DNA of 33,477 bases from Tissierellia bacterium (GTDB lineage: Bacteria; Bacillota; Clostridia; Tissierellales; Peptoniphilaceae), in NCBI GenBank assembly GCA_030537765.1, contig JAUNVH010000022.1, forward strand, positions 1 through 33,477, in the 5' to 3' direction. The translations under genes were made by a program, and so were the position numbers. The notes beneath the pieces were generated by a model. That model was not told the DNA's origin. It saw only the letters and a program-made list of their open reading frames with translations, and searched no databases. This document shows positions 22,178-31,446 of the stretch, one piece after another; the first letter of the stretch is position 1, and the number at the start of each line of letters is the position of its first letter.

Positions 22178-22184
22178 TTATTGC

Positions 22185-22964
22185 CTATGGATAGATATAT
22201 TCATTCTGTGGTTTTTTAATCTCCTGATAGTTTTTTATATTGATAAGTGGCACTTTTACAAGTTCTTTCGTAAATATATTTTCTCTTTCGGTTATGTCTA
22301 AAACTCCTTCTATTAAATACCATTTTCCATCTTTAAAATTTTTAGCATCTTCCGTTTTACATTGAAAGCCAACTGTCTGTGCATCGGCTGTGCAACAGAC
22401 TACTAATAGTCTAGCTATTACAAATTGATCTTTTGGAATCGTTTCATCTCGATAGACAAATCCGTCTAGCTTAATTTCTTTTCCGACTAATGAATCCAGA
22501 TTTTTTGAAATATCTGTCATGGCTTTTTTAAACATCTTGCCCTCGGGCGGTGTTAAATCTTCATAATGATATAGATTGTTTTTTAATAAATCTTTGCCGA
22601 CTGAAAGATTATTTAGATCTAATGTGTCAATATTTTTAATCTCATGCTTCGCTTCTATAATTTCTATACCGCGATTTTTTAATACATCGGTGCCAAGCCC
22701 TTCATCTGTGACGAAGAGTATTAATAAAAATGGAATTAGAAGTATTAAATCTTTCAATTTAAATTTTTTTGAAGTATTTTTGAAGCTGAGTATAATTTCA
22801 TTTACAACTAATAATAGCAAAAAATAGCTCATGAGTTTTACTAGCTTAAAGCCCCTTGGATGTATATAAGTATAGATTGAGCCACGCTTTATTAGATAAA
22901 ATAGGAATGCAATGAGCATTATTGAAATTATTATATTATAGATTCTAACTGCGTTTTTCTTCAT
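22185..22964 (-). CDS. TIGR03943/DUF1980 putative permease partner
   Basis: Membrane protein of the YcgQ-like family that accompanies YraQ/YcgR-type permeases; the transported solute is not established here. Two hydrophobic segments lie near the N-terminus (after MKKNAVRIYN), a third follows SFK...LKDLILLIPFLLIL, and a soluble C-terminal domain holds VCCTADAQTVGFQC, whose cysteines suggest metal or thiol chemistry. The open frame extends 13 codons further upstream, but ATG at 22964 is chosen because it overlaps the permease stop as TGATG. The product is 259 residues. This coupling says the two proteins act together. Confidence 0.85.
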   Translation of the reverse strand: MKKNAVRIYNIIISIMLIAFLFYLIKRGSIYTYIHPRGFKLVKLMSYFLLLLVVNEIILSFKNTSKKFKLKDLILLIPFLLILFVTDEGLGTDVLKNRGIEIIEAKHEIKNIDTLDLNNLSVGKDLLKNNLYHYEDLTPPEGKMFKKAMTDISKNLDSLVGKEIKLDGFVYRDETIPKDQFVIARLLVVCCTADAQTVGFQCKTEDAKNFKDGKWYLIEGVLDITERENIFTKELVKVPLINIKNYQEIKKPQNEYIYP

Positions 22965-23989
22965 CAGATCACCACATTTACTAATATTCCAAAGGCGAAG
23001 CAAATTAGACTTATTGTCGCCATAAGTATTATTACAAATTTCTTTTTAAATGCGCCAAAGAGCATCATCATATTTTTAATATCGAGCATCGGTCCAAATA
23101 TTAAAAATGATATGATGCCTCCATATGAAAACTGTCCCACGAAGGTGCGTGCAATAAATGCATCTGCTTCTGAACATAGCGATAGCAAAAATGCCAAGAG
23201 CATCAATATTGGAACTGAGATAAAATTGTTTGTTCCAATTTTTAAAATTGCATTTCTGGGAATTGTAGTTTGTAAAATGGCAGATAAGAATGCGCCCAGT
23301 ATCAAAAATTTTAATACATCTGTAAATTCCCAAAATGTATGGCTTAAAACATTTTGAATAATGGAAATTATATTCTTATTAGATGCTCTATTTGTCTTAG
23401 TTTGCTTTTGACTCACCAAGACTTTATCGTATTTAATTTTTAAATTTGGCTTTAGGTTGTTTTTTTGAATTGGATTATAGTCATAGCCAAATATTCTGCC
23501 GATTAGAATTGCAATAGTAACTGCTGCAAAATAGCCTAGCACCGCCCGCAAAAAGACTACAAAGCTATGTCCTTTAAATGCATAATGCGTAGAAAATAAG
23601 ACTACGGGATTTAAGATTGGCACAGAGAGCATAAAAGCTATGGCAAGCGGCATTGGCAGACCTTTTTTTATGAGCCTGCGAGTTATTGGCACAATAATAC
23701 ATTCGCAAAGCGGAAAGACTATGCCCAAAAGAGCTGCAAATAGTATGCCGAGTATTCTATTTTTAGGAATGAGTTTTGCCAAAAAATTTGCAGAAATAAA
23801 TTGGCCAATTAAAGATGAAATTAAACAGCCAAGTAATACAAAAGGCATAGCTTCAAGCAGTATCGACCAAAATACAATCGAAAATCCGGCGCTATACTTA
23901 GCTATTAATTCGGCTAATTTGTTATTAAAAATTAAAATTGTAATTATGATAATCGATATGATTAATAGATTTTTTCTGTTTCTTTTCAT
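22964..23989 (-). CDS. YraQ/ArsP_1-family permease (DUF318)
   Basis: Polytopic membrane permease of 341 residues with two homologous halves and a central hydrophilic loop (about residues 175-200, rich in K and N). Family signatures are FPLCECIIVPI and PILNPVVLFSTH in the first half, and ALLLSLCSEADAFIA-type sequence in the second half, where CSEADAF is typical. Related proteins have been linked to arsenic or metal export, but no substrate can be inferred. The start is ATG at 23989 with no Shine-Dalgarno in the 20 nt upstream, which is unusual for this window. It is followed directly by its partner at a TGATG junction. Confidence 0.85.
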   Translation of the reverse strand: MKRNRKNLLIISIIIITILIFNNKLAELIAKYSAGFSIVFWSILLEAMPFVLLGCLISSLIGQFISANFLAKLIPKNRILGILFAALLGIVFPLCECIIVPITRRLIKKGLPMPLAIAFMLSVPILNPVVLFSTHYAFKGHSFVVFLRAVLGYFAAVTIAILIGRIFGYDYNPIQKNNLKPNLKIKYDKVLVSQKQTKTNRASNKNIISIIQNVLSHTFWEFTDVLKFLILGAFLSAILQTTIPRNAILKIGTNNFISVPILMLLAFLLSLCSEADAFIARTFVGQFSYGGIISFLIFGPMLDIKNMMMLFGAFKKKFVIILMATISLICFAFGILVNVVI

Positions 23990-24006
23990 ATATTTTAATT
24001 ATTTTA

Positions 24007-24026
24007 GGGCGGATTTTTATCCGCCC
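24007..24026. terminator. Hairpin after pyk
   Basis: Perfect 8-bp GGGCGGAT/ATCCGCCC stem with a 4-nt loop, 9 nt past the pyk stop. On the minus strand the following tract is only TAAAATAATT. T-runs flank it better on the plus-strand side. Probably the end of the dnaE-pfkA-pyk transcript, with possible read-through to the permease. Confidence 0.6.
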
Positions 24027-24034
24027 ATGTTTTT

Positions 24035-25795
24035 TTATTTTACTACAGCCTTGCCCATATAGACATATCCACTATTGGCATCGACCGTTACTATATCTCC
24101 GTCTTTTAAAACTTCGGTGGCATCTTTTGCCCCGACTATTGTTGGTATTCCCAAATTGAGCCCAACTATTGCCCCGTGTGAAGTGAGTCCTCCCTCTTCA
24201 ATTACAATAGCTTTTGCATGCTCCATGAGTTTTACCATTTCTCTGTCTGAAGATTTGCAAACTAATATATCGCCATGTTCAAATTTAGATAATAGTTCCG
24301 CTTCGCTATTTCCAACTACGACTCGGCCAATTCCGCTCGCCTTACCGATGCCAGAACCTTTGACTAAAACTTTGCCCAAAGTCTGAACTTTTAGCATATT
24401 TGTCGAGCCTGCAAGTCCCAATGGAACGCCAGCTGTAATTACGACTAAATCTCCGTCTTCGACATATCCTTGAGCTTTTGCTTCCATTACAGCTCCGTCA
24501 AATAATTCGTCTGTATCTGTAAAAGTTTCACTCATAACTGGATAGACTCCCCAAGATAATGCAAGTCTTCTGATAGTTCTCTCATCTGGAGAAACGCAGA
24601 TTATTGGAGTTTCTGGTCTGAATTTGCAAATTGCTCTAGGTGTAATTCCAGATTCAGATGCAGTAATTATTGCCGCCGCTTGTAAATCTGATGCGACTGA
24701 GCAAGTCGATTTTGCTATTGCGTTCGTTGTGGAAATTTCTGCTTCTGCCGATTTTTTTGCAAATATGCGTTTATAGTCGAGAGATTTTTCTATTCTCAAT
24801 GCAATATTTGTCATCATCTTGACGGCGCTTTCAGGATATTTTCCTGCTGCAGTTTCGCCAGATAGCATGATTGCGCTGGTGCCATCAAGTATTGCATTTG
24901 CAACGTCTGTAACTTCTGCTCTAGTTGGCCTTGGATTTCTAATCATAGAGTCTAGCATTTGTGTTGCAGTTATTACGGGCTTATTTGCACTTGAGCATTT
25001 TTTGATAAGTTCTTTTTGCACTAGAGGTATTTCTTCTGGCGCAACTTCTACTCCCATATCTCCTCTAGCGACCATTATTCCGTCTGAAACTTCGATAATC
25101 TTATCCATATTGTCTATACCTTCTTGGTTTTCAATCTTGGATATTATATCGATAAATTCTCCGTGATTTTCTTCGAGTATGCGTCTAATTTCGTTTACAT
25201 CTTCTACTTTTCTGACAAATGAAGCGGCAATATAGTCGACCTCATTTTTTATGCCAAATAGTATATCGTCTTTGTCTTTTTCGGTGACTGCTGGCAATTG
25301 AATTTTTACACCTGGCACATTTACGCCTTTGTGGTTTTTCATCTCGCCATTATTTAGAGCTTCGCAAACTAAATCAGTTCCGTCTTTGATTTCTTTAATT
25401 TTAAATTCTACTAGGCCGTCGTCGACTAAGATTTTGTCGCCTACTTCGACATCTTCAGGTAATTCTTTATAAGTAATGGAAGCAATAGTTTCATCGCCTA
25501 AAATATCGCGAGTTGTGAATGTAAATTCTGAACCCATTTTTACATTTACAACGCCCTCTTTAAAATCGCCCAATCTTATTTCAGGTCCTTTAGTATCGAG
25601 CATTATTGCCACAGGCGTTTTTAATTTTTCTCTTACCTTTTTTATTGCATCAATTCGCATTTGATGTTCTTCATGTGTTCCGTGTGAAAAATTGAGTCTG
25701 CAGACATTCATTCCCGCTTTCATCAATTTTTCTAGCATCTCTTCCGATTCGGACGCCGGTCCGATCGTGCATACTATTTTTGTTTTCTTAAGCAT
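24035..25795 (-). CDS. pyk: Pyruvate kinase with C-terminal PEP-utilising domain
   Basis: Last glycolytic step: PEP plus ADP gives pyruvate and ATP. The barrel starts KTKIVCTIGPASES; MLDTKGPEIR and ISKIENQEGIDN (catalytic K and E) are followed by ARGDMGVEV and the TRAEVTDVANAI signature. The usual C-terminal allosteric domain runs to about residue 475. An extra domain of about 100 residues then appears, with GGLTSHGAIVG and its histidine, homologous to the phosphohistidine domain of PEP synthase and PPDK; this is common in Firmicutes. Length 586. It is 10 nt after pfkA with AAGGAGG upstream, so the two glycolytic control enzymes are co-expressed. Confidence 0.95.
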   Translation of the reverse strand: MLKKTKIVCTIGPASESEEMLEKLMKAGMNVCRLNFSHGTHEEHQMRIDAIKKVREKLKTPVAIMLDTKGPEIRLGDFKEGVVNVKMGSEFTFTTRDILGDETIASITYKELPEDVEVGDKILVDDGLVEFKIKEIKDGTDLVCEALNNGEMKNHKGVNVPGVKIQLPAVTEKDKDDILFGIKNEVDYIAASFVRKVEDVNEIRRILEENHGEFIDIISKIENQEGIDNMDKIIEVSDGIMVARGDMGVEVAPEEIPLVQKELIKKCSSANKPVITATQMLDSMIRNPRPTRAEVTDVANAILDGTSAIMLSGETAAGKYPESAVKMMTNIALRIEKSLDYKRIFAKKSAEAEISTTNAIAKSTCSVASDLQAAAIITASESGITPRAICKFRPETPIICVSPDERTIRRLALSWGVYPVMSETFTDTDELFDGAVMEAKAQGYVEDGDLVVITAGVPLGLAGSTNMLKVQTLGKVLVKGSGIGKASGIGRVVVGNSEAELLSKFEHGDILVCKSSDREMVKLMEHAKAIVIEEGGLTSHGAIVGLNLGIPTIVGAKDATEVLKDGDIVTVDANSGYVYMGKAVVK

Positions 25796-25805
25796 AATAT
25801 CCTCC

Positions 25806-26771
25806 TTAAATTGAAAGTATAGTCACAGTGTCTAACATATCATAGTTGAATTCTTTTTTAGCTTTAAATGTTTCTTCAAATTCTACATTGATAATACTAT
25901 TGTTTTTATATCCCAATGCCATGCCTTTATTTCCGGCCATCAATAGTTCAACTGAAAGTCTGCCCATTTCTGAGCCGATTATTCTGTCGATTGCAACTGG
26001 CGAGCCACCTCTTTGCACATGGCCCAAGACTGTTACTCTAGTTTCTATATTGGTCTTTTCTGCAATTTGTTCGGCCAATTCATAGGCATTGCCCACGCCT
26101 TCTGCCAAGACGATTAAATTATGGCGCTTTCCTCTAAGTCTACCCCTCATTGCCTTTTTGCAAACTTCGTCAATATCGTAATCATGTTCTGGCACAATTA
26201 TACTCTCTGCGCCACCTGCAAGCGAGGCATATAGAGCCAAATCGCCGCAATGCCTGCCCATAACTTCGATGACATTTGCCCTACTGTGAGAAGAGGAAGT
26301 GTCACGCAGCTTGCCTATTGCTTCTACTGCAGTTTCTACTGCCGTCCAAAATCCGATTGAATAATCGGTATAAGCTAAATCATTGTCTATTGTGCAAGGA
26401 ATTCCAATCGTGGGCATTCCAGCATTTGCTAATTTTTGAGCACCTCTAAATGTGCCGTCGCCGCCCAAAACTACAAGTCCATCTATGCCAAAGACATCTA
26501 AGACGTTCAAAGCCTTTTTAAAGCCTTCTTCCGTTTGAAATTCTTCAGAACGCGCTGTGCCAAGTATTGTGCCGCCTCTTTGAATTATATCGGCGACAGA
26601 GCCTATAAGCATATCATCAATATTGCCTTCTATCAAGCCATTATATCCATTTTTTATGCCCATGACTCTTATTCCATTAAATATGCCCGTCCTTACGACA
26701 CCTCTAATGGCCGCGTTCATACCGGGAGCATCTCCACCACTTGTCAGTATTCCTATTGTTTTTATTATCAT
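25806..26771 (-). CDS. pfkA: 6-phosphofructokinase
   Basis: ATP-dependent phosphorylation of fructose-6-phosphate. [15 protein letters not shown] (10-24) is the ATP-binding loop, GGDGTFRG (103-110) keeps the Gly of ATP-type enzymes, and [15 protein letters not shown] (127-141) carries the catalytic D129. [12 protein letters not shown] and [11 protein letters not shown] are further signatures. Residue 126 (124 in E. coli numbering) is Cys, where ATP enzymes usually have Gly and PPi enzymes Lys. At 321 residues it is the normal bacterial size. It sits 24 nt after dnaE. Confidence 0.94.
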   Translation of the reverse strand: MIIKTIGILTSGGDAPGMNAAIRGVVRTGIFNGIRVMGIKNGYNGLIEGNIDDMLIGSVADIIQRGGTILGTARSEEFQTEEGFKKALNVLDVFGIDGLVVLGGDGTFRGAQKLANAGMPTIGIPCTIDNDLAYTDYSIGFWTAVETAVEAIGKLRDTSSSHSRANVIEVMGRHCGDLALYASLAGGAESIIVPEHDYDIDEVCKKAMRGRLRGKRHNLIVLAEGVGNAYELAEQIAEKTNIETRVTVLGHVQRGGSPVAIDRIIGSEMGRLSVELLMAGNKGMALGYKNNSIINVEFEETFKAKKEFNYDMLDTVTILSI

Positions 26772-26795
26772 TTTTATCTTAGCCTTTCTAAAATC

Positions 26796-29700
26796 TTACT
26801 TTACAATTATAGCATTATTTTGTAAAAGCTGTGACATTTCTTTTAAAATTAATTCATATTTATCTAATGCCCAACCCAGATCATCTCTTGATAGTGCCTT
26901 TCTATCTTCTTCAAAATAGAGTACAGTTTCGTGTTCTCCGGGATACTTTCTCAAAATGCCCAATACTTTTTCTAAAGTTTTTTTGTCTTCTATACTTTCT
27001 AATTTCAAATAGAGCGTTTTTTTGTCTTCTGAACTCAATTCACTCACATTTTCTATAATCAATTTTGGTTCTTCCACTTCCGAAAAATTTATTTTGCCCG
27101 AAAGAATTACAAATTGATCTTCTTGTAAATATTTTGAAAATCTACTATATATATTTGGAAATGCAATACACTCCATACTGCCTACTAAATCTTCCAATGT
27201 TACAAATGCCATTAGCTGATTCTTTTTAGTTATCAAAGTTTTTACTTGTGTGATTATACCAGCAATTCTTATGCGAAGTCCGTCATATATTTCGACATCT
27301 CCGCCTAATTTTGCAGCCTCTTTAATTTCTCCGATTGTAAATTTATTAATCTTTTCAATCTTATCTCTAACTGGATCTAGTGGATGACCAGAGATGAATA
27401 TACCTGTGATCTCTTTTTCCATTTTTAATAATTCTTCAAATTTAAATTCTTCAAGATCTGGATATTCTATTTTTTGCTCTGTATCTTCGACCATATCGAA
27501 TAGGCTGGCTTGGCCTTTTATATTGTTTTTGGAATCGCTATGGACATTATCTATTACTCTTTCAAAGACGGCCAATAGTTTTTTTCTGCCTGGCGATATA
27601 GAATCTAATGCGCCTGAACGAATTAAGCTCTCGATTGCACGCTTTTTCATTGCCGAACTATCTTCTGCCTCAACTCTTTCGACAAAGTCCATAAAGTCTT
27701 TATACTCTCCGTCTTTTCTAGCATTTACTATTGCATTGATTGTAGATTCGCCCACACCTTTTATGGCCAATAGCCCAAATCTTATTTTACCATCTTCAAC
27801 TGTAAATTTTGTAAATGATTTATTTACATCTGGTTTCAAAATTTTGATGCCAAGTCTTTGTGACTCTTGTATATATTGAGAAATTTTATCAGGTGTCGAC
27901 ATAAATGAAGACATCTGCGCTGCCATAAATTCTACTGGATAGTAATGTTTTAAATATGCAGTTCTAAAAGCTACGACTGCATATGGCACGCTGTGATTTT
28001 TGTTAAATGCATAATTTGCAAAGTCGATCATCAAATCGTATATCTTATTTGCAGATTTTTCATCTACTCCATTTCTCAATGCGCCTTTAATCAATATATT
28101 GCCATCTTCATCGACGCTGCCATTTATGAAAGTTTTTCTCTCTTCTTCCATGACTTGCATCTTCTTTTTGCTCATGGCCCTACGCACTATATCTGCTCTG
28201 CCAAAGCTATAACCACCAATATCTCTAACTATGCGCATAACTTGTTCTTGATAGACTATGCAGCCATAAGTTTCTTTTAAGATTGGCTCAAGTGCAGGAT
28301 GGATATATTCTATCTGCGTGGGATCGTGTTTACAAGCCACAAATGTTGGAATTTGGTTCATGGGCCCCGGTCTATAAAGCGAATTTGCCGCAACTAAATC
28401 TTCAAATACATCTGGCTTTAAATCGCGCAAAAACACTCGCATGCCTGAACTTTCAAATTGAAATATACCCAAAGTTTCTGCCCTTGCAAACAGATCTAAA
28501 ACTTCTGGATTTTCGTAATCTATATTTGCTATATCAATTTTTTTGCCAGTAGACTGATATATCATATCCAAGGTGTCTTGAATGACTGTGAGTGTTCTCA
28601 AGCCCAAGAAGTCCATCTTTAGTAGCCCAAGTTCTTCCAATTCATTCATATCGAATTGCGTGCAGATTATTTCTTTATTTCGAGTTAGCGGCACATAATC
28701 TGTAGTATCGGTTGGAGTTATTAAAACTCCGGCTGCATGAGTGCCCGTATGTCTTCTAAGTCCTTCGACTGCTTTTGCATAATCGATTAGACGTTTTATT
28801 TCATAATCGCCCTCATATTCCATTTTTAAATCGCTAGATATTTCTAATGCTTTGTCGATTGTCATATCTAGATTTGAAGGCACCATTTTTGCAATTTGGT
28901 CGACTCTTCCATATGGTATATTTAAAACTCTGCCCATATCTCTTATTGCCGCGCGCGCTGCCATAGTTCCAAATGTTACAATTTGAGCTACGCGATTGGC
29001 TCCGTATTTTTGAATTACATAGTCGATAACTTCTTCTCTGCGCTCATAGTCGAAATCTATATCGATATCTGGCATTGAAACTCTCTCTGGATTTAAAAAT
29101 CTTTCGAAAAGTAGCCCATGCCCAATTGGATCCACATCTGTAATTTCTAATGCGTATGAAATTAGACTGCCGGCTGCACTGCCTCTGCCAGGCCCTACTG
29201 AGATTTCATTATTCTTTGCATATCTGACAAAATCCCAAACGATTAGAAAATAGTCGATATAGCCCATGCGCTTTATTGTATTAAATTCAAATTCAAAACG
29301 TGCTTTTATCTCGTCAGTTACATCTTTGTAGCGAGATTTTAAACCTATTTCGATGAGTTCTCTCAAATAGCTTTCATTTGTGTAGCCTTTTGGTATATCG
29401 AATTTGGGGAGCTTCGTTTCGTGAAATTTTATTTCTACATTGCAGCGATCTGCAATCTTTTGTGTGTTTTCTAAAGCCTCTTCGCAGTATGGAAACAATT
29501 CATACATTTCCTCCGGCGATTTTAAATAGAATTGATCTGAAGGAAATTTCATCCTATCTGTTTCTTCTACAATTGTGCCAGTTTGAATGCAAAGCAGGGC
29601 ATCATGTGTGATTGCATTTGATTTTTTTAAATAATGTATATCATTCGTTGCAATTAAAGGAATATTCGTATCTTTTGAGAGCTTTAACAGTTCTTCATTT

Positions 29701-30254
29701 ACGAGTTTTTGTTCTTTCATGCCGTGGTCTTGAAGCTCTAAAAAGAAATTATCTTTTCCAAAAATTTCTTCCAGCTTTAAGGCGCTAGCCTTTGCCGCCT
29801 CATAATTTCCATTTAATAGATGCGACTGAACTTCGCCACCTAAGCAGGCCGAAGTTGCAATTAAGCCTTTGGAATATTTTCTCAATATATCGTAATCTAC
29901 TCTGGGCTTATAATAATAGCCATTTACAAAGCCTTCAGATACAATTTTTATTAAATTATTATAGCCTTCGTCTGTTTCTGCTAATAATACTAAATGATTA
30001 TATTCTCTGTTGGAATTATTTTTTTCCAAATACGATTTATTACTAACATAGATTTCACAGCCCAAAATTGGTTTGATTCCCTGTTTTTGACATTCTTTAT
30101 AAAAATCTATAATGCCATACATCGCCCCGTGGTCTGTGAGCGCTATGGCGTTCATGCCTAATTCTTTTGTCTGTTTTACTAATTCATGAATGCGCGCCGA
30201 ACCGTCTAATAGACTGTATTCAGAATGCACATGCAAATGTACAAAGTTTTTCAT
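26796..30254 (-). CDS. dnaE: DNA polymerase III alpha subunit
   Basis: Replicative polymerase of the C family, 1152 residues. The N-terminal PHP domain keeps its metal-ligand pattern: HLHVHSEYS (6-14), LTDHGAMYG, ILGCEIYV, LQDHG and NDIHYL, so metal-dependent proofreading is possible. The palm contains PDIDIDFDYERR with the catalytic aspartates and GPGRGSAAGSL; RRHTGTHAAGV and EQVMRIVRDIGGYSFGRAD are finger-region marks. A helix-hairpin-helix region (FGLLAIKGVGESTI) and an OB-fold (IRIAGIITQVKTLITKK) follow. It has no internal exonuclease domain, so it is DnaE rather than PolC. It lies 9 nt after the LCP gene, with AAGGTGG before the ATG. Confidence 0.97.
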   Translation of the reverse strand: MKNFVHLHVHSEYSLLDGSARIHELVKQTKELGMNAIALTDHGAMYGIIDFYKECQKQGIKPILGCEIYVSNKSYLEKNNSNREYNHLVLLAETDEGYNNLIKIVSEGFVNGYYYKPRVDYDILRKYSKGLIATSACLGGEVQSHLLNGNYEAAKASALKLEEIFGKDNFFLELQDHGMKEQKLVNEELLKLSKDTNIPLIATNDIHYLKKSNAITHDALLCIQTGTIVEETDRMKFPSDQFYLKSPEEMYELFPYCEEALENTQKIADRCNVEIKFHETKLPKFDIPKGYTNESYLRELIEIGLKSRYKDVTDEIKARFEFEFNTIKRMGYIDYFLIVWDFVRYAKNNEISVGPGRGSAAGSLISYALEITDVDPIGHGLLFERFLNPERVSMPDIDIDFDYERREEVIDYVIQKYGANRVAQIVTFGTMAARAAIRDMGRVLNIPYGRVDQIAKMVPSNLDMTIDKALEISSDLKMEYEGDYEIKRLIDYAKAVEGLRRHTGTHAAGVLITPTDTTDYVPLTRNKEIICTQFDMNELEELGLLKMDFLGLRTLTVIQDTLDMIYQSTGKKIDIANIDYENPEVLDLFARAETLGIFQFESSGMRVFLRDLKPDVFEDLVAANSLYRPGPMNQIPTFVACKHDPTQIEYIHPALEPILKETYGCIVYQEQVMRIVRDIGGYSFGRADIVRRAMSKKKMQVMEEERKTFINGSVDEDGNILIKGALRNGVDEKSANKIYDLMIDFANYAFNKNHSVPYAVVAFRTAYLKHYYPVEFMAAQMSSFMSTPDKISQYIQESQRLGIKILKPDVNKSFTKFTVEDGKIRFGLLAIKGVGESTINAIVNARKDGEYKDFMDFVERVEAEDSSAMKKRAIESLIRSGALDSISPGRKKLLAVFERVIDNVHSDSKNNIKGQASLFDMVEDTEQKIEYPDLEEFKFEELLKMEKEITGIFISGHPLDPVRDKIEKINKFTIGEIKEAAKLGGDVEIYDGLRIRIAGIITQVKTLITKKNQLMAFVTLEDLVGSMECIAFPNIYSRFSKYLQEDQFVILSGKINFSEVEEPKLIIENVSELSSEDKKTLYLKLESIEDKKTLEKVLGILRKYPGEHETVLYFEEDRKALSRDDLGWALDKYELILKEMSQLLQNNAIIVK

Positions 30255-30263
30255 TTTACCACC

Positions 30264-31274
30264 TTAATTTTCTTCATCTTTTGTGTTTTCAGTTGCTCTA
30301 TCCGTTGCTAAAAAATTTTCTACCGTCTCTTCCAATTGTTTGGGATAGAGTATGTAAAACGAAATATCATCGATCGTCTTTGCCTCGCCCGGGGCAATAT
30401 AGTTTTCGAGCGAATCGAAATCTAGATCATAAAAATAGCCACAGGCTTTTAAACTCAAATCTTCGGGGATATTGGTATCTACATTTTCGTAATAGCTCAT
30501 GACGATATTTGGCAGTTTTAAGACTAATCTTTTAGAACTTGTAACTTGCTTTATCATCTCTTTCATGAAGTTTTGCTGAGCTTTTACTCTTCCCAAATCG
30601 CCCTCTCTATAACCTACTCTATAATAATTGTCGTTTCTAAATCTCAAATAATCGTGCGACTGTTTACCATCTAGCACTTGAAGTCCTGGCTCAATATCTA
30701 TATCGAGCGGCGGATCGGCCGTTGGGTCTTTATATTTCATGCGAAATGGCACATCAATTTCAACTCCGCCTATGGCATCTATTATGTCGGTTACTGCTTG
30801 ATAATTCATATTGACATAATATTTTAAATTTATGCCCGTAAGTTCGCTTATGACTTCCACAGTGCCATCTATGCCGCCATAGTAATAGACTTCATTTAAT
30901 TTTATATATGAGCCCTTATATTTGACTCTGGTGTCTCTAGGTATAGATAACATTCTGACTTTATTGTTTTTATAATCTGCATTTATCAGCATCATTGTAT
31001 CTGTTCTAGTGTTCTTTACGCCTTTTTTCTTGCCGTCAATTGCAGTGAGCAAAAAAATTGTGCGCTCGGGCATTCTAATTTTTTGCTCTTTTTCTTTATC
31101 GTCTTTAGAATCGTGTTCTTCTAAAAATTTATAATCTTCACGATTTTCTAAAACTTTTTGCTTTTCTTTTCTCGCTGCCAAAATCGGCTCTACGTATTTA
31201 TCAAATGCAAATGCATAAAGGCCTGTGAATATTAATAGAGAGATTATAAAGGAGATCAAAAATCTTTTTTTCAT
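30264..31274 (-). CDS. LytR-CpsA-Psr family cell-wall glycopolymer ligase
   Basis: Membrane-anchored transferase that attaches teichoic-acid-like or capsular polymers to peptidoglycan from undecaprenyl-linked donors. One N-terminal transmembrane helix (about 4-24) is followed by a charged linker. The LCP domain starts near residue 72, with NTRTDTMMLINAD (R and D of the phosphate site), MLSIPRDTRV, IKLNEVYYYGG, IDAIGGVEIDVP, LRFRND and DLGRVKAQQNFM. Length 336. The window's SLH proteins need such wall polymers for anchoring, which is a plausible link (inference). The Shine-Dalgarno (AAAGG) is 13 nt from the ATG and followed by a three-codon in-frame mini-ORF that abuts the start. Confidence 0.9.
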   Translation of the reverse strand: MKKRFLISFIISLLIFTGLYAFAFDKYVEPILAARKEKQKVLENREDYKFLEEHDSKDDKEKEQKIRMPERTIFLLTAIDGKKKGVKNTRTDTMMLINADYKNNKVRMLSIPRDTRVKYKGSYIKLNEVYYYGGIDGTVEVISELTGINLKYYVNMNYQAVTDIIDAIGGVEIDVPFRMKYKDPTADPPLDIDIEPGLQVLDGKQSHDYLRFRNDNYYRVGYREGDLGRVKAQQNFMKEMIKQVTSSKRLVLKLPNIVMSYYENVDTNIPEDLSLKACGYFYDLDFDSLENYIAPGEAKTIDDISFYILYPKQLEETVENFLATDRATENTKDEEN

Positions 31275-31324
31275 CTAAATTTTCATGCCTTTCTATTTTT
31301 ATTTTAAAGAATTATTTACTAAAA

Positions 31325-31330
31325 ATTATA
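31325..31330 (-). promoter_or_regulatory. Possible -10 for the LCP-dnaE-pfkA-pyk unit
   Basis: A perfect TATAAT on the minus strand, about 50 nt before the LCP start. No convincing -35 at 16-18 nt. Confidence 0.3.
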
Positions 31331-31397
31331 TACTTATTGTATATGACTTGAGACGATATTTAAAGGCTTAAATTTTTTATCTTTTGTGATTTAAATT

Positions 31398-31430
31398 AAA
31401 AAAATGAGGCGATAGCATGGCCATCACCTC
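31398..31430 (-). terminator. Terminator after the LacI-family gene
   Basis: On the minus strand: GAGGTGATGGC, loop CAT, GCTATCGCCTC, then T7. The 11-bp RNA stem has two G-U pairs. It lies 16 nt past the stop at 31447. Confidence 0.85.
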
Positions 31431-31446
31431 TAGATTTTTTTAAAAT

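Noticed and set aside
23640..24062. 140-codon open frame on the plus strand
   Set aside because: It runs opposite the permease and across the hairpin after pyk. Composition is that of an antisense of a hydrophobic gene.
25806..26771. PPi-dependent phosphofructokinase
   Set aside because: The GGDG glycine of ATP enzymes is kept and the PPi-type lysine is absent.
27394..27879. 161-codon open frame on the plus strand inside dnaE
   Set aside because: Shadow of the dnaE C-terminal region. Low-complexity Ser/Leu-rich translation with no supporting context.
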